Assembly: GCA_017938205.1 (NCBI GenBank)
Contig: JAGBCA010000032.1
Coordinates: 1 to 36,603, forward strand
Reading direction: 5' to 3'
Length of the DNA stretch: 36,603 nt
Origin: Clostridia bacterium
GTDB taxonomy: Bacteria; Bacillota; Clostridia; Oscillospirales; CAG-272
The position numbers and the translations under genes were made by a program. How positions within the stretch are numbered: position 1 is the first letter of the stretch; every line of letters begins with the position of its first letter. The notes below the pieces were generated by a model. That model saw nothing but the letters and a program-made list of their open reading frames with translations, did not search any database and had not been told where the DNA came from. Below, in pieces: positions 4,190 to 11,432 of the stretch.

Positions 4190-6739
4190 CTATGCGCTGT
4201 AGTATTCGCCGCAGACGCATTTCTCCTTGCTGCCGAACAGACGGCGGAAGAAGTTGGCGATCGAGTTCCAGAGGGTCTTGAAAACGCCGGCTTTGCATTG
4301 GCTGTGGTCCTTTGCGGGCGGCGTGCCGCTGCCCGGCGTTTTATCACCTTCGGTCGGATCGCCATCGTCCGACGGCGTGTCGTTATCGGGGGTGGTGCCG
4401 GAGGCGGGAAGCTTCTCACCCTCGGTTTTTTGGCAGCGGTTGCAGGTCTTGGGAGCCTCGGTCGTGGCGTTTTTCCAATCGTGGCCGAGAGCGGAGAGTG
4501 TCTCGCCCTCGGTTATGACTGTGCTGCAATCCAGGCAGCGCGTTCTTCCCGTGTGACCGCTTGCGGTGCAGGTGGGAGACGCCGCACCCTCAACGGTGGT
4601 GCGGGTGTGCGTGCAGGACGGCGGCGTTTCCGTCTCTGCATATACAGTTATATCCTTTGCGCGGCTTTGCGAGGAAAGCCCCGTGTAAATAACGGAATCT
4701 ACAGGCGCACTGAAAACGACCGTTACGATGCCGCTGCTATTGGTCGCGGTTGCGCCCTCGGGAGCATCGGACACCCAAGCATTTACATAACTGCTGCTAA
4801 GACCGCTGCAATTGATCTCGATCTTGGTAATGCCGGGATACGCAATGATAACGCTTGAGCCCTTGTAGAAGCGTGCGGGATTCACATAATTGGCCACGTC
4901 GCTCTGAGAGCCTGCCTTGCTATTGGTGACCTTGATGCCGTTTTGCTCCCAGATCTGTTGAGAAGTGCTGAACGCGGTGCGGTTGGCCGCATCCGCAAAG
5001 CTGATGGTTGCCTTGCTTGCGGCTTTGACGGTGCCGCAGACGGAGCAGGTATTGTTTACGTAATCGTGCCCTTTTGCCGCTACGCGATCGCCTCTGTAAC
5101 TGTGAGCGCACAGCGAGCAGGTGTAGGTGGTGAAGCCCTCGGCCGTGCAGGTGGGCGCGGTTACGACCGAGCTATAGTTGTGCGTGCAGGGATCGTCCGC
5201 ACCTGTGCCGTCCTCGGCGCGCGTATACATGCGCGCAATGTAATCACCGCTTTGCATTAGTGAGGAACGAAGCACGCTCATGGTTTTGTGCGTGCCGTAG
5301 GTACCCATGTAACAGATCTCATTTGCAACGGTGGTGTAGAAGGCGTTCTTATCTGCATTCCACGTGAATACGGAGATAGCGGAGCCGCTGTAGGTAAAAT
5401 TGTAATGCGTATCGTTTAAAACGAGATTGATATACTTCTTTTGGCCGTTTCCGTCCTTGAAATATAAGTAATATCCGCCCGTGGCATTTTCCACGAACAC
5501 GTCCACACCGTTATCATAATTGGTGTCGGTCGTGCCGTAATAGTCGGTCATGGTACCGACGAAATAATGCTCTGCGTTGGTATTGGTGGAGAAGAAGCCG
5601 AGCTTATAGGCCTTTCCCGTAACGATTTCCGCCACGAAGGTGGGGATGGCGGGCTCGTCTTCGCCGCAACGCGTGCAGGAACCGGAGGAATAGCTATGTC
5701 CCAATGCCTTGGTGAAGCTCGTTTTGTATTCCGAGCCGCAGCCTACGGTTTGGCAGGTGAAGAGCGTGTAGCCTTTTTCCGTGCAGGTGGCGGATACAAT
5801 GACACCCGCATCAAAATTATCGTGCTCGCAGCTCGGACCGCCTGCGGCGGAGGGGGTAGTCATATCGGCGGGGATCTCTTCTCCGAAGAGCAGGAAGGCA
5901 AGCTCAGGGTAGTCTACGAATACGTTGCGCGTGCCGGTGATGGATTCCACAGAGTCGTTACGGCCAAGCTCCCAGGTATCCACGGGGTCGGCCTCCATCC
6001 ACTCAAGCAGAACCGCAACGCTTTCCATCACGCCATTGGAGCCCCAGGTCGCGTACTCTCCGTTTCCGTTCACGTTGCCCCAGCGAACGTAAACGTATAG
6101 AAAAATACGGGCAACGTCGCCGCGAAGGTCGTACGTGCCGCCGGATTCTGCGTTGGGGTTATAATATCCGCCGCTCTTGCCGTATGCCGTGTTACCGCGA
6201 GAGGAATTTTCGTTGGTCGAGGTTGGGCGGAGCATCATGATATCGTTTGCGTCTCTGCCGCCAAGTCCCTTACTTTTGGGCCAGGTGTGCTCGCGGTTCC
6301 ATCCGTCGTCATCCCACGAGGGGCCGATCGGCGTGCCGGAATAAAAGGAAGAGATCCTTCCGCCGCCGCCCTGGCAGTCCGTGTATTTGTAAAGCTCCTT
6401 GGTTCCGTCATAGCTGGTATAGGTATGTTGTGCCCCCGCCATCAGATCCTGCAGAGCATCGTACAGAGCGCTTGTCGGCGCGGTGGAAGCACTCGTTCCG
6501 CCGGAATAGGATGAAAGCTCTGTGTAGGAGGTATCGTTGCTTACATAGAATGCCGTTGCATTCGGCGACAGCTCTGTTGCCGTTTCGCCGCGCGTGCCCC
6601 AGTTGTATATGCGAGAGCCGTCGTATGTATACGTGATCTCGGCCGCATTTGTCTGCAGGCTGACCGCCGGAAGCATGGATATGCAAACGAGCAGTGCCAA
6701 AAGCAAGGAAAGTCCGCGTTTCATCAAATTGTTTATCAT
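4190..6739 (-). CDS. secreted endonuclease I-family nuclease with Cys-rich modules
   Basis: An 849-residue exported protein. Residues 1-32 form a signal peptide (LSLLLALLVCISMLPAVSL, then NAA). About 33-300 is an endonuclease I-type (His-Me finger) domain: the catalytic motif WNREHTWPKSKG has His at 151, and NDIMMLRPTSTNENSSRGN, YVYVRWG and RNDSVESITGTRNVFVDYPE follow, as in secreted DNases such as BsnB. The rest is modular: three segments with C-x2-C pairs and a G-H-(S/D)-(Y/W) signature (about 304-365, 520-580, 700-770) alternate with beta-rich domains. A Thr/Pro/Asp/Gly linker and a terminal amphipathic helix (FKTLWNSIANFFRRLFG) close the chain. It probably degrades extracellular DNA for nutrients. 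The Cys modules and terminal helix suggest surface retention. It is a single-gene transcript. Confidence 0.85.
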   Translation of the reverse strand: MINNLMKRGLSLLLALLVCISMLPAVSLQTNAAEITYTYDGSRIYNWGTRGETATELSPNATAFYVSNDTSYTELSSYSGGTSASTAPTSALYDALQDLMAGAQHTYTSYDGTKELYKYTDCQGGGGRISSFYSGTPIGPSWDDDGWNREHTWPKSKGLGGRDANDIMMLRPTSTNENSSRGNTAYGKSGGYYNPNAESGGTYDLRGDVARIFLYVYVRWGNVNGNGEYATWGSNGVMESVAVLLEWMEADPVDTWELGRNDSVESITGTRNVFVDYPELAFLLFGEEIPADMTTPSAAGGPSCEHDNFDAGVIVSATCTEKGYTLFTCQTVGCGSEYKTSFTKALGHSYSSGSCTRCGEDEPAIPTFVAEIVTGKAYKLGFFSTNTNAEHYFVGTMTDYYGTTDTNYDNGVDVFVENATGGYYLYFKDGNGQKKYINLVLNDTHYNFTYSGSAISVFTWNADKNAFYTTVANEICYMGTYGTHKTMSVLRSSLMQSGDYIARMYTRAEDGTGADDPCTHNYSSVVTAPTCTAEGFTTYTCSLCAHSYRGDRVAAKGHDYVNNTCSVCGTVKAASKATISFADAANRTAFSTSQQIWEQNGIKVTNSKAGSQSDVANYVNPARFYKGSSVIIAYPGITKIEINCSGLSSSYVNAWVSDAPEGATATNSSGIVTVVFSAPVDSVIYTGLSSQSRAKDITVYAETETPPSCTHTRTTVEGAASPTCTASGHTGRTRCLDCSTVITEGETLSALGHDWKNATTEAPKTCNRCQKTEGEKLPASGTTPDNDTPSDDGDPTEGDKTPGSGTPPAKDHSQCKAGVFKTLWNSIANFFRRLFGSKEKCVCGEYYSA

Positions 6740-6782
6740 AAACGCCCCCCTTATAGAGTAAAATATTTTATTATCTTTATAT

Positions 6783-6811
6783 AGTTTACCTTAGATCGCA
6801 AATAAAATCAA
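6783..6811 (-). promoter_or_regulatory. promoter of the secreted nuclease gene
   Basis: On the minus strand TTGATT (6806-6811), 17 bases and TAAACT (6783-6788) precede a short leader and a strong G-rich ribosome binding site (AAGGGGGG) before the ATG at 6739. Confidence 0.55.
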
Positions 6812-6833
6812 TACCTTTTTGAAAATATGTCGA

Positions 6834-6877
6834 AAAGCGCCGTGCGTGCTATGAAGGCACATACGACGCTTTTTTGG
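6834..6877 (-). terminator. terminator of the spoVAF-like gene
   Basis: AAAAGCG and the following TGCGTGC segment pair with GCACATA and CGCTTTT, giving an imperfect stem with A and T runs on its flanks. It lies just beyond the stop codon of the leftward germination gene. Confidence 0.65.
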
Positions 6878-6883
6878 TAGGCT

Positions 6884-8317
6884 TCAAGGCTTTTGCGTGC
6901 GGCCGGCGGCGGGGGAATCAAAATCCTTTTTTCTGGTACGGAAGAGCAGACGGCGCATGGCCTTGCCGTTCCATGGAATCAGGGGATAGAGGTAGCTGCG
7001 TCCATGGCCTACGCCCTTGACCGTGGCGGCAAAGAAGCAGAAGAGCACGCAGCCGAGGGCAAAGCCCCAGATGCCGAGCGCCGCCGTGAGACCGAGGATC
7101 AGCATACGCATAAATTTGAAGGCGTAGCCGAGCTCGTGGTTCTGCTGGGCAAAGTTGGCAATGGCAACAAAGGCCATATAGAGGATCACGTCCACGCAGA
7201 ACCACCCGACCGTGATGGCGAAATCTCCAAGGATCAGCGCGCCGACAACGGAGAGGGAATTGGAGAGCATATCGGGGGTGTTCATGGAGGCGATCTTCAA
7301 GCCGTCGATCGCAAGCTCGGCGAGAAATAGCTGAAGAATGATCGGCAAAGCCCCCGGCTCCTTGGGGATCAGAAAGCCAAGCCAGGGCGGTAGCACGGCC
7401 GCGTACTCCAGCGAGAGATACCAGAGCGGTGTTGCCACTACCGAGAGCAGAAGAATGAAGGTGCGCACGAGGCGCAGATACGTGCCCGTGAGGGGCGGAT
7501 AATAATAATCGTCCGTTTGCTGGAGGTAATCAAAAAGCGAGGTCGGCAGGATCATTACCTGCGGCGAGGTGTCGCAAAACACGAGAACGCTTCCCTCCAC
7601 GACCTGCGCGGCGGCGGTGTCCGGGCGCTCGGTGGTGCGGATCTTGGGAAAGGGATTGTACCAACGGGAGCGGATCAGCGTTTCCGCAAGACTCTGAAAG
7701 CCCATCGTTAAGGACTTGGGACGAAGCGAGGCGATCTGCCTTGAAAGCTCCATAACGTAGCTCTCGTCCGCTACGCCCTTGAGATAGCAGATCACCACGT
7801 CCGTCTTGGACGTGCCGCCAAGATTGTAATACTCCATCGTGAGGCGCGTATCCCGCACGCGGCGGCGTAAAAGCGCCGTATTGACAACTAAAGTTTCCGT
7901 AAAGCCGTCTCTTGACCCCTGCATTACGCGATCGCCCTCCGGCTCCTGTACGCCGCGGGCGGGGTAGGTCCGAAGGTCAACGAGGATGCATTTTTTTCCG
8001 AAGTTCGTGCCGAAGATCGCCGTTTGCCCCGAGAGGACGGCCGTTAAGGCAAGCTCTGCATCCTCGCACAGATCCACCTCGATCTGCGGAAGATTGCGCA
8101 CAAGGTTGTCTGCACTCCCCGCATGGGGAAGAGAAAGAAAATGCATCATCAGCTTTCCGAGCTGCGCATCCTTCACGAAGCCGTCTATGAAAAAGAAGGA
8201 AAGCTCCTCGTCTCCGATTTTGAGCGTGCGCGTGAGAATATCAAAGTTTTCCTTCGGGCGCAGCTCGTGCTCCATAAATTCCACGTTGGCACGGTAATTT
8301 TCGTAAAACTCTTGCAT
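6884..8317 (-). CDS. spoVAF: SpoVAF-like spore germination protein (GerA family)
   Basis: A 477-residue member of the GerA family of spore inner-membrane germination proteins. The soluble N-terminal half holds the EPEGDRVMQGSRDGFTETL motif (about 140-160). The C-terminal half has five or six membrane segments, including LVRTFILLLSVVATPLWYLS and VGALILGDFAITVGWFCVDV, and the family's LAELAIDGLKIASMNTPDML. WYLSLEYAAVLPPWLGFLIP and a length near 490 aa point to SpoVAF rather than GerAA, which partners germinant receptors. I chose the ATG at 8317 because AGGAAAG precedes it; an in-frame ATG 60 bases upstream lacks a ribosome binding site. The gene stands alone, not in a spoVA operon as in Bacillus. 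GerAA is the alternative call. Confidence 0.75.
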   Translation of the reverse strand: MQEFYENYRANVEFMEHELRPKENFDILTRTLKIGDEELSFFFIDGFVKDAQLGKLMMHFLSLPHAGSADNLVRNLPQIEVDLCEDAELALTAVLSGQTAIFGTNFGKKCILVDLRTYPARGVQEPEGDRVMQGSRDGFTETLVVNTALLRRRVRDTRLTMEYYNLGGTSKTDVVICYLKGVADESYVMELSRQIASLRPKSLTMGFQSLAETLIRSRWYNPFPKIRTTERPDTAAAQVVEGSVLVFCDTSPQVMILPTSLFDYLQQTDDYYYPPLTGTYLRLVRTFILLLSVVATPLWYLSLEYAAVLPPWLGFLIPKEPGALPIILQLFLAELAIDGLKIASMNTPDMLSNSLSVVGALILGDFAITVGWFCVDVILYMAFVAIANFAQQNHELGYAFKFMRMLILGLTAALGIWGFALGCVLFCFFAATVKGVGHGRSYLYPLIPWNGKAMRRLLFRTRKKDFDSPAAGRTQKP

Positions 8318-8405
8318 CGTCTTTCCTGCCTTTCCTCGATTACGGTTAGAATGCCCGAATGCTTGGAAAATATGCATGGCCGAAATGCCCGTGAACGGAT
8401 AGCAA

Positions 8406-8438
8406 AAGCGGAGATGCCGTTTTTTGACGTCTCCGCTT
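8406..8438. terminator. terminator between the LRR and spoVAF-like genes
   Basis: AAGCGGAGA pairs with TCTCCGCTT, a perfect 9-bp stem. The T-run is stronger on the plus strand (GTTTTTT) than on the minus (TTTTGC), although the gene upstream of it, the LRR lipoprotein, reads leftward. Confidence 0.65.
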
Positions 8439-8484
8439 GTTTTTTAATTCGATTATCTGAATACAATAGCCCCGAGGCAGAGGA

Positions 8485-10143
8485 TCAGTTGATCTTGCTC
8501 TCCGGCACGTCTCTCATCCAAACGCGGGATGGGAAGATGAACGTCAGATATGAGGCGGCCGTTTCCGTGCTTTCAAGATGCGCAGAGGGGATCACCGTGC
8601 CGAGCGTGGTGTCTGCAGGGGTTGCACACCACCATTCATGGGGATTTTCAAATATTACGCTCGCAAGATCTTCGCACTCAAGGAAGGCGTATGCGCCGAT
8701 GAGGTCTACGCTTTCGGGGATCGTGATGCTCGTAAGCTCGGTGCAGCCGTGGAAGGCATATGCACCGATGGAGTCTGCAGTGCTCGGAAGCGCAATGCCC
8801 GAAAGGCTCGTGCACTTCGCAAATGCGCGCTCGCCGATCGTTTGCAGGCCGTTATGAAGTGTAACGGTGATCAAGCCCTCGCACGCGGAAAAGGCGTCGT
8901 TGCCAATGGCAGTCACGCTCTCGGGGATCGCGATCATGGTAAGGCTCGTGCAGCTGGCAAAGGCAAAATCGCCAACCTTGACAACGCCGTCGGAGATCAC
9001 AACGGACGAAAGAAGATCGCAAGCATAGAAGGCGTAAGGATGGATCTCATAGCGCTCGCCATGAAGATCGTCCGGCAACATAAGATCGGCGGAATCACCT
9101 GAATATCCAAGAAGGTAGTGCACCCCTTCGTATGTGGCGAAAAGGTATCCGTCCAAGCTTTCGATCCTGCTTTCCCCGCTGTGCACGTCCTTTGCATAGG
9201 CGGCGATGAAGCTCTTGGAGGCCGCACCCTTATGTATGGCGAGATCGGACTTATTGATGATCTCAACCAACGTGTAGCACTCTTCAAAGGCAGAGGCTTC
9301 GATCGCCGTGACGGAGCGTGGGATCGTGATGCTGACGAGGGCGGAGCAGCCATAGAAGGCACGCTCTCCGATCTTGGTAACGGTATCCGAAAGCGATACT
9401 TTTGCCAGCGTCTTGCAGTTTGCAAAGGCCGCATACTCGATCGAGGTCACGTTTTGGGGGATCTCGATGCTCTTTAGAGCGGTGCATTCGGCAAACGTGC
9501 CCCACTCAATGGTATGAACGGTGCTCGGGATCTTAACGGAGGCGAGGCTCGTGCAGCCGTAAAACGCCTTATAGCCAAGTGATCGCACGCTGCTCGGCAG
9601 CTCCACGCCCGTCAGAGAGGTGCAGCCCGCAAAGGCCTGCATACCGATGGTAGTCACGCTGCTCGGGATCTCAATATCGATAAGGCTGACACAGCCGTAG
9701 AACGCCTTGGATCCGATGGAGGTCACGCCGCTCGGGATCGTTACGCTCTGCAGGGATGGGCAATTCTCAAAAACGGAGGCCTCGAGCGCGGTGATATTGC
9801 TGAGGATCGTTACGCTTTTCAGCTTGGTGCATTCCGAAAATGCGCCCCAGCCGATCGCGGTCGCGCTTTTCGGAACGGTGACGTGCTCAAGATGCTTGGA
9901 GCTGAAGCCCTGATACGCGATCTCGGTCACGGCCTTTCCCTTGTAGGATGCGGGGATCTCGATCCTCGTCTGATCGATGGCGTTTCCGATGGCGACCGCG
10001 TAGGTCCCGTCACTTTTTTGGCTGAATTTCAGCTTTTCCGCGATGGGATCGGCGGGATCGCTCCCACCGCCGCCGCAGGCGGCAAGCACGCAAGCGGCGC
10101 TCACGAGCGCAACCAGCAAGAGCAAGATGCGAAGCTTTTTCAT
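8485..10143 (-). CDS. BspA-type leucine-rich repeat lipoprotein
   Basis: A 552-residue surface lipoprotein. The signal peptide ends in the lipobox LAAC (Cys 23) followed by GGGG, so it is anchored to the outer face of the membrane. From about residue 50 on it consists of roughly 23-residue BspA-type (LRR_5) repeats of the form T-x-I-G-x-x-A-F-x-x-C-x-x-L-x-x-V-x-I-P-x-S-V. The repeats form two blocks split by an insert around residues 300-370 (YAKDVHSGESRIESLDGYLF and after). The C-terminus (FIFPSRVWMRDVPESKIN) leaves the repeat pattern. Such proteins mediate adhesion or protein binding in host-associated bacteria; the ligand is unknown. It is a monocistronic gene with a strong promoter and GGAGG ribosome binding site. 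Confidence 0.88.
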   Translation of the reverse strand: MKKLRILLLLVALVSAACVLAACGGGGSDPADPIAEKLKFSQKSDGTYAVAIGNAIDQTRIEIPASYKGKAVTEIAYQGFSSKHLEHVTVPKSATAIGWGAFSECTKLKSVTILSNITALEASVFENCPSLQSVTIPSGVTSIGSKAFYGCVSLIDIEIPSSVTTIGMQAFAGCTSLTGVELPSSVRSLGYKAFYGCTSLASVKIPSTVHTIEWGTFAECTALKSIEIPQNVTSIEYAAFANCKTLAKVSLSDTVTKIGERAFYGCSALVSITIPRSVTAIEASAFEECYTLVEIINKSDLAIHKGAASKSFIAAYAKDVHSGESRIESLDGYLFATYEGVHYLLGYSGDSADLMLPDDLHGERYEIHPYAFYACDLLSSVVISDGVVKVGDFAFASCTSLTMIAIPESVTAIGNDAFSACEGLITVTLHNGLQTIGERAFAKCTSLSGIALPSTADSIGAYAFHGCTELTSITIPESVDLIGAYAFLECEDLASVIFENPHEWWCATPADTTLGTVIPSAHLESTETAASYLTFIFPSRVWMRDVPESKIN

Positions 10144-10160
10144 GAAAAACCTCCAAAGAT

Positions 10161-10228
10161 GCAGGCAAACGCCTGCGGATATATTTGCTTTATTTTTTAA
10201 TTATATCACATATTATAAAGAAATGCAA
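10161..10228 (-). promoter_or_regulatory. promoter and leader hairpin of the LRR lipoprotein gene
   Basis: On the minus strand TTGCAT (10223-10228), 17 bases and TATAAT (10200-10205) form a strong promoter. The leader then contains GCAGGC-AAAC-GCCTGC, a perfect 6-bp hairpin about 10 bases upstream of the ribosome binding site. Confidence 0.65.
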
Positions 10229-10257
10229 GTGTGAGTTGCCCTCTTTGCAAACTTTGC

Positions 10258-10703
10258 TTACAAGCGGATAATCTTTTTGTCCAATTTCTTTGCATATTTA
10301 AGTGCCGTATATGCGCCTCCTGTTTCTTTATCTACGAGAGTGATAACAAGATCTGATTGCTCGATCATCCATCTGTTTTTTTGAGTAATGGCGGATTTTG
10401 GATGCGTCCCCTGCAGACATTCGGGAATGATAATACTGTCGTAGTAGATTTCGTAGAACGGCAGGTCTGCTACTGCATAAGGGAGAACCAATGTTAATTC
10501 ATTGCTTTCTTTGCCTACTTCTTTTTGTACGCGTTTAATTACGGAAGCAACGTATATATCAAATTCACCTTGACGTCCGATGAGAAACGAAACGTATGGT
10601 TTTGTTTTTAGAAGCTCCCTGAGCAAGGGAATTATTTGGGTGTCTATTCTTTCCAAGTCATGAAGTACACGATGTCCAAAAAAGAAACGGTATACGTATC
10701 CAT
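10258..10703 (-). pseudogene. SLOG-like (DUF1273/YspA-type) protein, frameshifted near the start
   Basis: Most of the reading frame (10258-10656, 132 residues) resembles the SLOG / DUF1273 group of Rossmann-like proteins, with a WMIEQSDLVITLVDKETGGAY segment and the end YAKKLDKKIIRL. It lacks an ATG and the expected N-terminal GHR motif. That motif exists just upstream in another frame: an ATG at 10701-10703 with ribosome binding site GGAAGGAA encodes MDTYTVSF, and one extra base would continue it as FGHRVLHDLERIDTQ into the main frame. The break falls in a six-base homopolymer (10678-10683). It is therefore a frameshifted gene, a sequencing error, or a phase-variable switch. SLOG domains bind or process nucleotide-derived ligands; the role here is unknown. 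It is divergent from an XRE regulator. Confidence 0.6.
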
Positions 10704-10785
10704 TCTATTCCTTCCTTTCTGCACTATAAGCACAAAATATTAGTTATAGATATTTATAGTATACAATAAGCGGAAAAGAATATCA

Positions 10786-10824
10786 ATAGTCTATAGAAAA
10801 CTTGCTTCAATATTTATAGACTAT
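10786..10824. promoter_or_regulatory. operator-like inverted repeat between the SLOG-like and XRE genes
   Basis: ATAGTCTATA (10786-10795) and TATAGACTAT (10815-10824) are perfect inverted copies, and a related half-site (TATTTATAGTATA) lies at 10751-10763. A possible rightward promoter, TTGCTT (10802-10807) and TATATA (10824-10829), overlaps the second arm. This fits autoregulation by the adjacent XRE protein, and perhaps control of the divergent SLOG-like gene. Confidence 0.5.
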
Positions 10825-10852
10825 ATATAGAAAAATATAGGTGGGTGAGAGA

Positions 10853-11191
10853 ATGGGCAATCTTGCAAAATTACTTGGGCAAAGATTAAGAAATTACAGG
10901 ACAGAGCAGGGGTTAAGCCAAGAAAAGCTCGCAGAGCTTGCGGGGTGTCACCCTACGTATATCGGGCAATTGGAGCGTGGTGAGAAAAACGCTACGATTG
11001 AGAGCATTGAGAAGGTAGCATCTGCGTTGGGCGTTTCACTTTCACGGCTTTTTGAGAAGCTTGGCGGTCAAGAGGATCATGCGAATGACATACCGCTGCA
11101 GTGTTATGAATTTCTTTCCTCAAAAACCCGTGAGGAGCAGGAAAATATCTTTCATATCCTGCTTGAAATGGAAAAATATAAGAAAAACTGA
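10853..11191 (+). CDS. XRE-family transcriptional regulator
   Basis: A 112-residue Cro/CI-type DNA-binding protein. The helix-turn-helix occupies about residues 5-60: LGQRLRNYRTEQGLSQEKLA, ELAGCHPTYIGQLERGEKN, then ATIESIEKVASALGVSLSRLF. The remainder is a helical tail (REEQENIFHILLEMEKYKKN). I chose the ATG at 10853 because AGGTGG stands eight bases upstream; a GTG at 10841 in the same frame lies inside that ribosome binding site. It is divergent from the SLOG-like gene and both are AT-rich relative to their surroundings, so they may have arrived together. It is likely to bind the inverted repeat in the shared promoter. Confidence 0.85.
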   Translation: MGNLAKLLGQRLRNYRTEQGLSQEKLAELAGCHPTYIGQLERGEKNATIESIEKVASALGVSLSRLFEKLGGQEDHANDIPLQCYEFLSSKTREEQENIFHILLEMEKYKKN

Positions 11192-11195
11192 ATGA

Positions 11196-11237
11196 AAAAA
11201 ACGGTGTCTCTCCTTATTTTTGAGAGACGCTGTTTTT
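11196..11237 (+). terminator. terminator of the XRE gene
   Basis: An A-run and ACGGTGTCTCTC pair with GAGAGACGCTGT followed by TTTTT, with two wobble or mismatched positions. It starts just beyond the XRE stop codon. Confidence 0.8.
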
Positions 11238-11385
11238 AAATAACTGCTTCATTTCTTTTCGTTTTTGAAATCTCGCGCATCACGCTGATGGCGTGATTCA
11301 CGCCTGCGGGCTTGGCGTTTTCTCCAATCCCGAGCATTTGCGGGACTGCGATTATATCAAGGAAAACGTCAATGCTTCGCAAAGA
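11236..11385 (-). pseudogene. duplicated fragment of the THUMP/RlmL-type methyltransferase gene
   Basis: Bases 11272-11321 match 13383-13432, inside the methyltransferase gene 2 kb away, at 48 of 50 positions and in the same orientation. On the minus strand the fragment reads NAKPAGVNHAISVMRE, against NAKAAGVNHAIRVMRE in the intact gene. Upstream residues (LDIIAVPQMLGIGE) only loosely follow the methyltransferase pattern, and downstream the frame runs into ISKTKRNEAVI and a stop. No start or ribosome binding site belongs to it. It is a remnant, not a functional gene, wedged between the XRE terminator and the MATE terminator. Confidence 0.6.
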
Positions 11386-11389
11386 GAAA

Positions 11390-11421
11390 CGGACAGAGAG
11401 TGAAAAAACATTCTCTGTCCG
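11390..11421. terminator. terminator of the MATE gene
   Basis: CGGACAGAGA and TCTCTGTCCG form a perfect 10-bp stem around a 12-base loop, just beyond the leftward MATE stop. The longer T-run lies on the plus strand, so it can also stop rightward transcription. Confidence 0.75.
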
Positions 11422-11432
11422 AATTTTTTTCG

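Noticed and set aside
8485-10143. The repeated pattern in the LRR gene as a CRISPR or DNA repeat array
   Set aside because: The periodicity is 69 bases in frame and reflects protein LRR_5 repeats; the DNA copies are diverged and there are no spacers.
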